Below, piece by piece: positions 16,549-27,559 of a stretch of 64,000 nucleotides of DNA. The stretch comes from Bosea sp. F3-2. Lineage in GTDB: Bacteria; Pseudomonadota; Alphaproteobacteria; Rhizobiales; Beijerinckiaceae. Below the pieces are notes generated by a model. The model worked only from the letters and a program-made list of their open reading frames with translations. It was not told where the DNA came from and did not search any database. How positions within the stretch are numbered: the first letter of the stretch is position 1; every line of letters starts with the position of its first letter. Position numbers and translations under genes: made by a program. The stretch is from NCBI RefSeq assembly GCF_008253865.1, contig NZ_CP042331.1, positions 3,100,001-3,164,000 on the forward strand, given 5' to 3'.

Positions 16549-17769
16549 CTAGGCGTCGCGCCAGGGAGCCGTGAGTAACAAGCTCGTCGCGAAACCGGGG
16601 ATCGTCGGCATCGTCCAGCGCCGCGCCCGGCCTTGCCCGTAAAATTGCACCTTGCCGGCCGTTGCCAGCTCTTCGAGCGCGCGCTGGACATTGCGCTGGC
16701 TGGCCCCGAGCGCAAGTGCGAGCGCCGAGCTCGACCAGCTCTCGCCATCGGCGAGAAAGGCAAGCACCGCCGCGTGCTTCTCCTCGACAGGGCGCGCCAA
16801 CACGACCACTTCGGCAGCATGGCGCGGCACCATCGCGAAGCCGTCCCGCGTGGCAGAAAATCTTGCAACCGGACGCAATGCTGCGCGCAACCGCCCGATC
16901 TCGACGCGCAGGCGGGCGCGATGCGATTCATCGGTGAATTTCGACCCGAACGCCCGTGCGATCAGCACCTCCCGCGACGCATCGGCGGGCCAGGCCTGAG
17001 CGAGCGCTCGCGCCAGGGCAAAGAGCACCGGGCGGGTCGCCAGGGATACCGATGCCTGCAGGTCGCGCACGACGAAACGGCACGCATCGACGATCAGGGC
17101 GGGCGAGGATTGCAACGCTTCGACATTGCTGAGGAGCAGGCTGCGCTCCTCTCCATTTGCGATCAGCCGTGCCGCCGGCGCGTGCAGGGTAGAAAATGCC
17201 CCCTCCACCTCGGCCAGCAGTGCCGGGATGCCGCCTCTGCGTGCCGCTTCGCGCGCGGTAGCCAGGGCCTCTTGAGCTGCGCCAGCGCGCAGCCTGCGCA
17301 AGGCGATGCTTGCGGTCGCGAGCCCGTGTACGGCCTGGAGCGCCGATGGCAGCAGCGCGGGCTCCATCGCCGCCAACGCCTGCTCAGCCGCGTCGAGCCG
17401 GCCGATCAGCACCAGTCGGCGAATATCGAGATAGTGCGCATGCGCGGCATTGATCCGGTCGCCATGGGCTTCGAGCGTCGCAGCAGCAGCAGCGAGCCGG
17501 CGCGGCGGCCAGCCCAGATCGCGCGACGCCAGGGCGATCTCGGCTTCGGCGACCACACAGCGAGCCCGTGCGACGACCTCCTTCGTTCCAAAGCCGCGCG
17601 CCGCCCGGCGCAACAGGAGCTTGGCCCGCGGAAAATCGCCGAGCTGCGCCATCGCGATGCCGCGCAGGGCCAGCGCAGGCGGGTCTTCGCGCAGGGCGAC
17701 GCGGTTCAGGGCGCCCAATGGATCGCCCGAGGCGAGCGCTCGGCCGGCGGCAGTGATCAGCGAGTCCAT
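16549..17769 (-). CDS. Transcriptional regulator with two putative DNA-binding segments
   Basis: A 406-aa protein. The first 240 residues are Ala/Leu-rich helical repeats of TPR-like character. Residues about 270-330 resemble an OmpR-type winged helix (ESHRARLRVEIGRLRAAL, then RDGFAMVP). The C-terminal part has a second helix-turn-helix (SSSALALALGASQRNVQRAL, then a wing near GKVQFYGQGRARRW). ATG 17769 is chosen over an upstream ATG at 17877 because the extra N-terminus is Arg/Cys-rich and would overlap the divergent promoter. It is divergent from the DUF899 gene, 109 bp away, and is followed by the propeller gene. I infer local regulation; no effector is known. Confidence 0.75.
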   Translation of the reverse strand: MDSLITAAGRALASGDPLGALNRVALREDPPALALRGIAMAQLGDFPRAKLLLRRAARGFGTKEVVARARCVVAEAEIALASRDLGWPPRRLAAAAATLEAHGDRINAAHAHYLDIRRLVLIGRLDAAEQALAAMEPALLPSALQAVHGLATASIALRRLRAGAAQEALATAREAARRGGIPALLAEVEGAFSTLHAPAARLIANGEERSLLLSNVEALQSSPALIVDACRFVVRDLQASVSLATRPVLFALARALAQAWPADASREVLIARAFGSKFTDESHRARLRVEIGRLRAALRPVARFSATRDGFAMVPRHAAEVVVLARPVEEKHAAVLAFLADGESWSSSALALALGASQRNVQRALEELATAGKVQFYGQGRARRWTMPTIPGFATSLLLTAPWRDA

Positions 17770-17878
17770 GCGAATCCCGCCAAACTTGTCACTCCCTTCC
17801 CGCGTTGTCTCCGCAGTAGCACCGATCAGCGCGCCGCAGCGAGCGGCGCGAGACATCCGGCAACAGGAGCGAAGCACG

Positions 17879-18658
17879 ATGACGACACATCGTATCGGAA
17901 CGCGCGCGGAATGGCTGGCGGCACGGATCGCGCTGCTTGAGGCCGAGAAGGAATATACGCGTCAGGGCGACGCGCTGGCGCAGCGGCGCCAGTCCTTGCC
18001 CTGGGTGCGCATCGACGAGGATTACCGCTTCGACACCGAGGACGGCGCGGCGTCGCTAGCCGACCTCTTCCGTGGGCGCTCGCAGCTTCTCGTCTACCAC
18101 TTCATGTTCGGCCCGGACTATGAGGCGGGCTGCCCGTCCTGCTCGGCGATCGCGGACGGGTTCAACGGCTGCGCCACCCATCTCGCCCATCACGACGTGA
18201 TGCTCTGGGCGGTGTCGCGGGCGCCGCTCGCCAAGCTCCTCGCCTTCCGCGAGCGGATGGGCTGGAGCTTCCCCTGGGCCTCATCGAGCGACAGCGACTT
18301 CAATTTCGACTTCAATGTCTCCTTCACGGAGGAGCAGGAGCGCACCACGGGAATCGACTACAACTTCCGGCACAAGCCGAAATTCGAATGGCGCTCCGGC
18401 GGAAACGCGGTCGAGCGTGCCTTCGCGGAGATGGCCGGCACCGATGTCCCGACCTATCACCGCGAACGCCCCGGTATGAGCGCCTTCATCCGCGAGGATG
18501 GCGCGATCTATCACACCTATTCCACCTATTCGCGCGGCGTGGACGGCATCTGGGCGATGTATGCCTGGCTCGACCGCGCCCCGAAGGGGCGCCACGAGGC
18601 CGGCGGCCCCTGGTGGCGCCATCACGACCGCTACGAGAGCGGACGGAACGCATCGTAG
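17879..18658 (+). CDS. DUF899 family thioredoxin-like protein
   Basis: A 259-aa DUF899 protein. It starts GTRAEWLAARIALLEAEKE, has the conserved block LVYHFMFGPDYEAGCPSCSA with Cys85-x2-Cys88, then HHDVMLWAVSRAPL and a Trp-rich end including GGPWWRHHDRY. The fold is thioredoxin-like (AhpC/TSA-related), so a redox role is plausible, but the family has no settled function. AGGAG at 17865-17869 precedes ATG 17879. It is divergent from the two-segment regulator, which is its likely controller. Confidence 0.88.
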   Translation: MTTHRIGTRAEWLAARIALLEAEKEYTRQGDALAQRRQSLPWVRIDEDYRFDTEDGAASLADLFRGRSQLLVYHFMFGPDYEAGCPSCSAIADGFNGCATHLAHHDVMLWAVSRAPLAKLLAFRERMGWSFPWASSSDSDFNFDFNVSFTEEQERTTGIDYNFRHKPKFEWRSGGNAVERAFAEMAGTDVPTYHRERPGMSAFIREDGAIYHTYSTYSRGVDGIWAMYAWLDRAPKGRHEAGGPWWRHHDRYESGRNAS

Positions 18659-18679
18659 ACGTGGATCGACGCCTTTCGA

Positions 18680-21253
<2,574 letters not shown>

Positions 21254-21356
21254 GGGCTTGGGCGAACACGATAACTCGTTAACCAGTCACCCAGTGCTAG
21301 CCCGGCAGGGTTAAGGCCCCATGAATCGCAGCGGTTGTTAACAGGCGAGACAGAGC

Positions 21357-21506
21357 TCAGTCGCGCGTGTCGTCATCCTGCAGGACACGCCAGGCCGCCC
21401 CCTCCAGATCGGCGAATTGCCCGCTGCGCATGCACCAGAAAAAGGCGCCGAGCCCGATCAGCCCGAGCCCCAGAGCGAGAGGAAACAGGATCACGATAAT
21501 GTTCAT
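21357..21506 (-). CDS. ccoS: Cbb3-type cytochrome oxidase assembly protein CcoS
   Basis: A 49-aa protein with one membrane helix (MNIIVILFPLALGLGLIGL, then AFFWCMRSGQF) followed by a short acidic tail ending DDDTRD. The helix plus FxWxxxxGQFxDLEG pattern is the CcoS/FixS signature. It is needed for haem and copper insertion into cbb3 oxidase. It is the last gene of the operon, and its ATG overlaps the ccoI stop as ATGA. About 100 bp without other features separates it from ftsK. Confidence 0.9.
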   Translation of the reverse strand: MNIIVILFPLALGLGLIGLGAFFWCMRSGQFADLEGAAWRVLQDDDTRD

Positions 21507-23713
21507 GCCTCTAACTCCGCGGCCCTGCGGCTGCGTACGCGCAGGGCGTTGAGCGTCACCCCCAGCGACGAGCCCGACATGGCGGCAGCAGCCACCAGCG
21601 GTGTCGCCAGCCCCGCAATCGCGATCGGCACCGCCACCGCGTTATAGAGCACGGCGAACCACAGGTTCTGCAGCATCAGCCCGCGCGCCTTGCGGGCGAT
21701 CTCGATCGCTGCAGATACCGGGGCGAGGCTGTCGCCGAGGAAGACGACATCCGCCGCAGCTTGCGCGAGATGGGTGGCGCTGACCGGCGAAATCGAGACA
21801 TGGGCGCCCGCCAGCGCCGGTGCATCGTTGAGGCCATCGCCGACCATCAGCACCTTGCGGCCATTCGCCGCCATGCTGTCGAGCAGGTTGAGCTTGTCGC
21901 TCGGCAGGAGGCCGGCACGAACATGCTCGATGCCGAGCGCAGCCGCAATCGGCGCGACCGCTTCCGGCCGGTCGCCGGAGAGAATCGCGATCTCCAGCCC
22001 CGCCGCGCGCAGGGCGTCGATCGTCTCGCGCGCTTCCGGACGCAGGCTCTGCCCGAACGCGAGCACGGTGCGATAAGTGCCGCGGCGATAGGCGATGAGC
22101 GAGGCGCCAGGATACTGCGCCTGCACCGGAGCGGCTTCTGCTTCCGCGCCGCAGAAGTCGATGCTGCCGAGCCGCTGCTCGCCGCCGCCCCCGCCGGCCG
22201 ACAAGCCCTGCCCGCGCTCCTCGCGGACATCGGCTCTTGCGGACGGGCCACCGAGCGCACGCGCCAAGGCCTGCGCCAGCGGGTGGTTGCTCGCCGCCGC
22301 CAGCGCACCGATCTCGGCCCGGCGTTCCGATAGCAGCGCCTCGGGATTGAGGATGTCCGGCTCGGGCAGCGTCAGAGTCCCGGTCTTGTCGAAGACGGCG
22401 ATATCGGCCTCGGCGAGACGCTCCAGCGCGTCGCCCTCCTTCAGCATGATCTTGCGCTTGAACAGGGCGGAGGCTGCGACGACCTGCACTGCAGGAATCG
22501 CGAGGCCAAGTGCGCAGGGGCAGGTGATGATCAGCACGGTGACGGCGATCATCAGCGCCTCCGGCCAGGCGAGCCCCCAGGCGAGCCAGCCGAGGAAGGT
22601 CGCGGCCGCCAGGGTGTGGACGACCGGCGCATAAAGCCGCGCGGCCCGATCTGACAGGCGGACATAGCGCGAGCGGCTGCCGACGGCCTGGCTCATCAGC
22701 CGATCGATCTCGTCGAGCAGCGTGCCTTGGCCTGCCGCCTCGACGCGCACCGTCAGCGCGCCGGTGAGGTTGAGCGTGCCGGCATGGACGCGCTCGCCAT
22801 GACTAATCGCAACGGGAGCGGTCTCGCCGGTGACGAGGCTCTGGTCGAGTTCGGAACGGCCGGTCTCGACGATGCCGTCGACCGAGACGCGTTCGCCCGG
22901 CCGCACGAGGACGCGGTCGCCCGGCGCGATCGCCGCGATCGGCGTGATCGTCCAGCTTCCATCATCGGCAAGCCGCGTCGCGGTCTCGGCCTTGAGGGCT
23001 GCGAGGTTGCCGGCGAGGTCGCGGGTCCGCCGCCGCATCAGCTGATCGAGATAGCGCCCGATCAGCAGGAAGAAGAGCAGCATCACCACGCCGTCGAAAT
23101 AAGCGTGGCGGCCATGGGTCCAGGTTTCGGCAACCGACATGGCGAGCGCCAGCACGACGCCGATGGTGATCGGCACGTCCATGTTGACGGCGCCGGCCCT
23201 CAGCGCTCGGAGCGCGCTCTCGAAGAAGGGGCGGCCGGCATAGGCCGCCGTCGGCAAGGCGATGAGTGCCGAGAGCCAGTGGAAGAAGTCCCGTGTCGTC
23301 GGGTCGATGTCGCCGCTGTTGCCGGACCAGACGGAAACCGAGAGCAGCATGATGTTCATAGAGGCGAAGCCGGCGACGCCGACGCGGCGCAGCAGGCTGC
23401 GCTCCTCGGCGACCGCGCCGTCCTCCTGACGCTCCGGCACAAAGGGATAGGCCTTGAAGCCGAGCGCCTCGAGCTTGTCGACGACCGCTTCCGGCCGCAG
23501 TAGCGCCTCGCGCCATTCGACCGAAACGCGCTTCAGCGCGAGGTTGACGCGGGCGCCGAGAATGCCGGGCTCGCGACCGAGCCCGCTTTCGATCGCCTGC
23601 ATGCAACCGGCGCAACGGATGCCGTCGACCGCGAGCTCCATGCTGGCGACGCCACCATCGCGATGGCGCACGAACACCGAAAGATCCCGGACCGAGAGAT
23701 CCTGCGCGGCCAT
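21503..23713 (-). CDS. ccoI: Copper-translocating P-type ATPase CcoI (FixI)
   Basis: A 736-aa P1B-type ATPase. An N-terminal heavy-metal domain has Cys34-x2-Cys37 (DGIRCAGCMQAI). About eight membrane helices include the transport CPC motif (ITCPCALGLAIPA, near residue 400), followed by the phosphorylation motif DKTGTLTLPEPD (near 440) and a hinge GDGLNDAPAL. The CcoI subgroup exports copper for assembly of the CuB centre of cbb3 oxidase rather than for detoxification. It overlaps ccoS by ATGA and is separated from ccoH by one nucleotide. Confidence 0.93.
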   Translation of the reverse strand: MAAQDLSVRDLSVFVRHRDGGVASMELAVDGIRCAGCMQAIESGLGREPGILGARVNLALKRVSVEWREALLRPEAVVDKLEALGFKAYPFVPERQEDGAVAEERSLLRRVGVAGFASMNIMLLSVSVWSGNSGDIDPTTRDFFHWLSALIALPTAAYAGRPFFESALRALRAGAVNMDVPITIGVVLALAMSVAETWTHGRHAYFDGVVMLLFFLLIGRYLDQLMRRRTRDLAGNLAALKAETATRLADDGSWTITPIAAIAPGDRVLVRPGERVSVDGIVETGRSELDQSLVTGETAPVAISHGERVHAGTLNLTGALTVRVEAAGQGTLLDEIDRLMSQAVGSRSRYVRLSDRAARLYAPVVHTLAAATFLGWLAWGLAWPEALMIAVTVLIITCPCALGLAIPAVQVVAASALFKRKIMLKEGDALERLAEADIAVFDKTGTLTLPEPDILNPEALLSERRAEIGALAAASNHPLAQALARALGGPSARADVREERGQGLSAGGGGGEQRLGSIDFCGAEAEAAPVQAQYPGASLIAYRRGTYRTVLAFGQSLRPEARETIDALRAAGLEIAILSGDRPEAVAPIAAALGIEHVRAGLLPSDKLNLLDSMAANGRKVLMVGDGLNDAPALAGAHVSISPVSATHLAQAAADVVFLGDSLAPVSAAIEIARKARGLMLQNLWFAVLYNAVAVPIAIAGLATPLVAAAAMSGSSLGVTLNALRVRSRRAAELEA

Positions 23714-23714
23714 C

Positions 23715-24260
23715 TCACTTCTCCGGCAGGGTGATGCGACTGCGCGAGACGAAGACGACCTCCTCGCCCCGCCGCGCCTGCAGTTCGAGGATCCAGGAAC
23801 CGGCCTCGATGCGGTCGAAGCGCGCCTCGTAGCGTCCCGGCTGGTGCTCGCCCAGCGCGACGTCCCGGTCGCGCGCGGAGGTAGCGGGGTGGCGCAGCCG
23901 CGCCGTCGCCGTAAAGCCGGAGAGCGGCTGGCCGAGGCGGTCCGCCAGCGTCACGCCGAGTGCCGCCCCCTCGCCCTGCCTTGCGAGCGTGGCCGCGGCG
24001 CTCCAGCCGCGCGCATCGCGCTCGTGCTGGCGCGCGATCTCCTCGTTGAAGTGCTGGCTGTCCTCATAGGCGCTGCGGGTCTCGACCCCCGGCATGGTCC
24101 GCAGCGCCACCGTCATGATCGTCGCATTGACCGAGATGATGACGCCGAAGAACAGCACCAGCATCGCGGCAACCATGCGCCCGGTGAGTTGGAAAGGACG
24201 GCGCGGACGCGGGGCGGCGGGGGTGTCGCAGGACATCAGGAAAACTCCGCAGCAGCTCAT
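23715..24260 (-). CDS. ccoH: Cbb3 oxidase accessory protein CcoH (FixH)
   Basis: A 181-aa FixH-family protein. A short Cys-containing leader precedes one transmembrane helix (MVAAMLVLFFGVIISVNATI, about residues 28-47), then YEDSQHFNEEIARQ and a periplasmic beta-rich domain. FixH interacts with assembling cbb3 subunits and aids CcoN/CuB maturation. ATG 24260 overlaps the ccoG stop as ATGA. A second ATG at 24236 would start at MSCDTP and also keeps the helix. Confidence 0.9.
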   Translation of the reverse strand: MSCCGVFLMSCDTPAAPRPRRPFQLTGRMVAAMLVLFFGVIISVNATIMTVALRTMPGVETRSAYEDSQHFNEEIARQHERDARGWSAAATLARQGEGAALGVTLADRLGQPLSGFTATARLRHPATSARDRDVALGEHQPGRYEARFDRIEAGSWILELQARRGEEVVFVSRSRITLPEK

Positions 24261-25711
24261 GGTTTGCCTCCGCGCGCCATGAAGTGATCGGTCGCATGCA
24301 CGGTTTCCCCGGCGAAGAGATCCGAGGCCGTGATGGTGATGGGCTGAGACGCCTCGAGCGGCACGCCGGCCGGCACGGTGACGAGGACACGCACCTCACG
24401 CGAGGAATCCGGGTCGACGGCCACGACCGGCCGCAGATCGGCAGTGGGAGCGACCCCGACCGCGTCGATGCGGATGCCCGGCAGACCGTCCACGGTGAGC
24501 GCGAAGGGGCGGACCTCCGGGCGCTTGTTGAGCAGGCGGACAGCATAGGCGTTGCGGATCGAGCCGTCGCTCAGCGTCACGAAGAGCGGCGCGCGCTCGT
24601 GCAGCACCGAGATATCGGCGGTGCGACGTGTCGCGAGCTGCCAGATCATGGCCCCGCCGACGACGAGGATCAGCGCCGCATAGATCAGCGTGCGCGTCCG
24701 CAGCGGGCGGTAGACGGGAGGCTTTCCGGCCATGCGCCGCTTGACGTTGATCTCGGTGTCATAGGCGATCAGCCGCTTGGGGCGGTCGATCTTGGTCATG
24801 ACGGTGTCGCAGGCGTCGATGCACAGGCCGCACTGGATGCAGTCGAGCTGGGCGCCCTCGCGAATGTCGATGCCGACCGGGCAGACGGCGACGCATTGAT
24901 GGCAGTCGATGCAGTCGCCGGCCGGCGCGCCCTGCGCCTTGAGCTTCTGCGCCTGCTTGACCGAGACGCGCGGCTCGCCGCGATCGTAGCGATAGGTGAC
25001 GTTGAGCGCCTCATCGTCGGTCAGGGCCGCCTGGATGCGCGGCCAGGGGCACATGAACTTGCAGACCTGCTCGCGCATGATGCCGGCGAGCGAATAGGTG
25101 GTGAAGGTCAGGATCGCGATCCAGACATAGGCCGAGATCGGCGCGGTGAAAGTCGCAAGCTCACGCACCAGCGTGGGTGCATCGGCGAAATAGAGGACCC
25201 AGGCGCCACCGGTCCACCAGGCGATGACGAGCCAGACCGCGTGCTTGGCGCTCTTGCGCCAGAGCTTGTCGATAGTCCAGGGCGCCTCGTCGCGACGCAT
25301 GCGCTCGCGCCGGTCGCCCTCGAAGAAGCGCTCGACGGCGAGAAAAAGGTCGGTCCAGACCGTCTGCGGGCAGAGATAGCCGCACCACACCCGGCCTGCG
25401 ACGGCATTCATCAGGAACAGGGCGAAGGCCGCCATGATCAGCAGGCCGGTGAAGTAGTAGACCTCCTGCGGCCAGATCTCGATGAAGAAGAAGTAGAAGC
25501 GGTTATTGGCGAGATCGGCCAGCACCGCCTGGTTCGGCAGATGCGGGCCGCGATCCCAGCGCAGGAACGGCAGCAGGTAGTAGATGCCGAGGCAAAGGAA
25601 CAGGATGAGCCACTTCGCGCGCCGGTACGGGCCGGAGACGCTCTGCGGATAGACCTTCCGCGACGCCGCGAAGAGCGGGATGTCGTCGGGATCGGCCTCG
25701 GCCGTACTCAC
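24257..25711 (-). CDS. ccoG: Cbb3 oxidase accessory iron-sulfur protein CcoG (FixG/RdxA)
   Basis: A 484-aa membrane protein. Several N-terminal helices include a NapH-like unit (AGRVWCGYLCPQTVW, MREQVCKFMCPWPRIQ). Two cytoplasmic [4Fe-4S] motifs follow (CIDCHQCVAVCPVGIDI and CIQCGLCIDACD), then another helix and a C-terminal FixG Ig-like domain facing the periplasm. CcoG is a cupric reductase in copper delivery to cbb3 oxidase. It starts one nucleotide after the ccoP stop and overlaps ccoH. Confidence 0.93.
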   Translation of the reverse strand: MSTAEADPDDIPLFAASRKVYPQSVSGPYRRAKWLILFLCLGIYYLLPFLRWDRGPHLPNQAVLADLANNRFYFFFIEIWPQEVYYFTGLLIMAAFALFLMNAVAGRVWCGYLCPQTVWTDLFLAVERFFEGDRRERMRRDEAPWTIDKLWRKSAKHAVWLVIAWWTGGAWVLYFADAPTLVRELATFTAPISAYVWIAILTFTTYSLAGIMREQVCKFMCPWPRIQAALTDDEALNVTYRYDRGEPRVSVKQAQKLKAQGAPAGDCIDCHQCVAVCPVGIDIREGAQLDCIQCGLCIDACDTVMTKIDRPKRLIAYDTEINVKRRMAGKPPVYRPLRTRTLIYAALILVVGGAMIWQLATRRTADISVLHERAPLFVTLSDGSIRNAYAVRLLNKRPEVRPFALTVDGLPGIRIDAVGVAPTADLRPVVAVDPDSSREVRVLVTVPAGVPLEASQPITITASDLFAGETVHATDHFMARGGKP

Positions 25712-25712
25712 G

Positions 25713-26612
25713 CTACTGCCCTCCCCCCAGCGAATGAACGTAGACGGTCAGCGCCTTCAGCGTCGTCTCGTCGAGGCGACCGCCCCAGGCCGGCATCACG
25801 CCGCCCCGGCTGTTGGTGATGGTCTCGGTCAGCGAGGCCACGTCCATGCCGTAGAGGCTGATCGCGTCGGTAAGGTTGGGCGCGCCCATCTCCTGGTTGC
25901 CCTTAGCCGCAGGGCCATGGCAGGCGGCGCAGTTGTCGGCGAAGAGCTTGCGCCCGAGCGCCAGGTTCGCCTTCGGCTCGGTCGACAGGCCGGCGAGCTC
26001 TCGGACATGGTTGGCGACGGCGTTGATCTCGTCGCGCTTGAGCATGCCGTCGCGGCCGAAGGCCGGCATCTGGCTGACCCGCGTTTCGTCATGGCCGGCG
26101 ACGCGGACGCCATGGCGCAGCGTCTGCATGATCGCGTCGAGCGAACCGCCCCAGAGCCAGTCGTCATCGTTCAGATTGGGATAGCCCTTGCCCCCGGCAC
26201 CGCCGACGCCGTGGCAGGCGGCGCAATTGTCGCCGAAGGCGGCCTTGCCCTGCGCCATCGCGATCTGGAACAGCGTCGGATCGGCCTTGATCTGGGCCGG
26301 CGTGGCGTCGGCCATGCCGGCGGCCAGCGCGGCGCGCTGGGCCTTGAGCTCGTTCATCTGCACGGTGATGTCCGAGCGGGTGGCATAGCCGAACACGCCC
26401 CTGGTGGCGTCGGTCAACAGCGGCCAGGCCGGGTAGACGATCCAGTAGCCGAAGGACCAGATGATGGTGGCGTAGAAAATGCCGAGCCACCAGCGCGGCA
26501 GAGGCGTGTTGAGCTCGCGGATGCCGTCCCATTCATGGCCGGTCGTGGCCTGGCCGGTGACGGCGTCGATATGGGCCGCGTGGATCTTGGGGACGTCGTG
26601 GTGCTGGTCCAT
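25713..26612 (-). CDS. ccoP: Cbb3 cytochrome oxidase subunit III, dihaem cytochrome c CcoP (FixP)
   Basis: A 299-aa subunit with one membrane anchor (about residues 41-64, LGIFYATIIWSFGYWIVYPA) and two periplasmic c-haem sites, C130xxC133H (CAACHGVGG) and C228xxC231H (CAACHGPAA). It carries electrons from cytochrome c to CcoO and CcoN. The leading region EWDGIRELNTPLPRWW is typical of FixP. It lies three nt from ccoQ. Confidence 0.95.
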   Translation of the reverse strand: MDQHHDVPKIHAAHIDAVTGQATTGHEWDGIRELNTPLPRWWLGIFYATIIWSFGYWIVYPAWPLLTDATRGVFGYATRSDITVQMNELKAQRAALAAGMADATPAQIKADPTLFQIAMAQGKAAFGDNCAACHGVGGAGGKGYPNLNDDDWLWGGSLDAIMQTLRHGVRVAGHDETRVSQMPAFGRDGMLKRDEINAVANHVRELAGLSTEPKANLALGRKLFADNCAACHGPAAKGNQEMGAPNLTDAISLYGMDVASLTETITNSRGGVMPAWGGRLDETTLKALTVYVHSLGGGQ

Positions 26613-26615
26613 CGT

Positions 26616-26771
26616 TCAGTCCTCGCGCAGCGGATTGAGCGCGGCTTCCTCGAAGCGGGCGCGGTTCTTCGGCCAGAAGGCGTAGAGGCAGACGCCGAGG
26701 AAGACGGCGACGAAGTAAAGGAGGCCGACGGACTGGGCGAAGCCGGCGAGCCAGTGATAGGTCGATTGCAT
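26616..26771 (-). CDS. ccoQ: Cbb3 oxidase small subunit CcoQ (FixQ)
   Basis: A 51-aa protein with one helix (LYFVAVFLGVCLYAFWP) followed by the charged family tail KNRARFEEAALNPLRED. CcoQ stabilises the CcoP-CcoNO complex. It lies between ccoO (11-nt spacer) and ccoP (3-nt spacer) in the standard order. Confidence 0.92.
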   Translation of the reverse strand: MQSTYHWLAGFAQSVGLLYFVAVFLGVCLYAFWPKNRARFEEAALNPLRED

Positions 26772-26782
26772 CGTCGTCTCGC

Positions 26783-27547
26783 TCAGCGGATGTTGGCCTT
26801 GTCGTCGTAGAGCTTGAAGTCGACCAGCGTGCCGAGCGCCTGCAGATAGGCGATCAGGGCGTCGGCTTCGGTGATGCGCTGCGGGTCGCCGTCGAAATCG
26901 CGCGACTGCACCCGCGGATAGCGCTTCTCCAGGTCGGACTGGCCGGGATGCTCGGGCGTCGCCTGCGCCTTCAGGTCGCTCTGCGCCTGCGCGATCATGT
27001 CGTCGGTATAGGGTACGCCGCCGGCGCGGTTGGCGCGGAGCTCATCGGCGACGTCGCTAAAGGCGAGCTCGGTCTTCGCCAGGAAAGGATAACCCGGCAT
27101 GATCGACTGAGGCACGACGGCGCGCGGCTCGGCGAGATGCGCCCGCTGCCATTCGTCGGAATACTTGCCGCCGACGCGGGCGAGGTCAGGCCCGGTGCGC
27201 TTGGAGCCCCACTGGAAGGGCTTGTCGTACATGCTCTCGGCCGCGAGCGAGTAATGCCCGTAGCGCTCGACCTCGTCGCGCAGCGGCCGTATCATCTGGC
27301 TGTGGCAGTTGTAGCAGCCCTCGCGGACATAGATCGCGCGGCCGGCGAGCTCGAGCGGGGTGTAGGGACGCATGCCCTGCACGGTCTCGATCGTGTTCTT
27401 CAGGTAGAAGAGCGGGGCGATCTCGACGAGACCGCCGACCGAGATCACCAGCAGCACGCCGATGACCAGGATGATCGAGTTGGTCTCGAAGATCTTGTGC
27501 TTGGCCCAGAGCGACCGGCGCGCGGGCTTGTGTTCGATGCTCGTCAT
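26783..27547 (-). CDS. ccoO: Cbb3 cytochrome oxidase subunit II, monohaem cytochrome c CcoO (FixO)
   Basis: A 254-aa subunit. An N-terminal membrane helix (about 24-46, SIILVIGVLLVISVGGLVEI) precedes a periplasmic cytochrome domain with haem motif C78xxC81H in REGCYNCHSQMIRP. Downstream lie GPDLARVGGKYSDEW and the axial methionine region SIMPGYPFL. It passes electrons from CcoP to CcoN. It starts 12 nt after the ccoN stop. Confidence 0.95.
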   Translation of the reverse strand: MTSIEHKPARRSLWAKHKIFETNSIILVIGVLLVISVGGLVEIAPLFYLKNTIETVQGMRPYTPLELAGRAIYVREGCYNCHSQMIRPLRDEVERYGHYSLAAESMYDKPFQWGSKRTGPDLARVGGKYSDEWQRAHLAEPRAVVPQSIMPGYPFLAKTELAFSDVADELRANRAGGVPYTDDMIAQAQSDLKAQATPEHPGQSDLEKRYPRVQSRDFDGDPQRITEADALIAYLQALGTLVDFKLYDDKANIR

Positions 27548-27559
27548 TCCGGGAACTCC

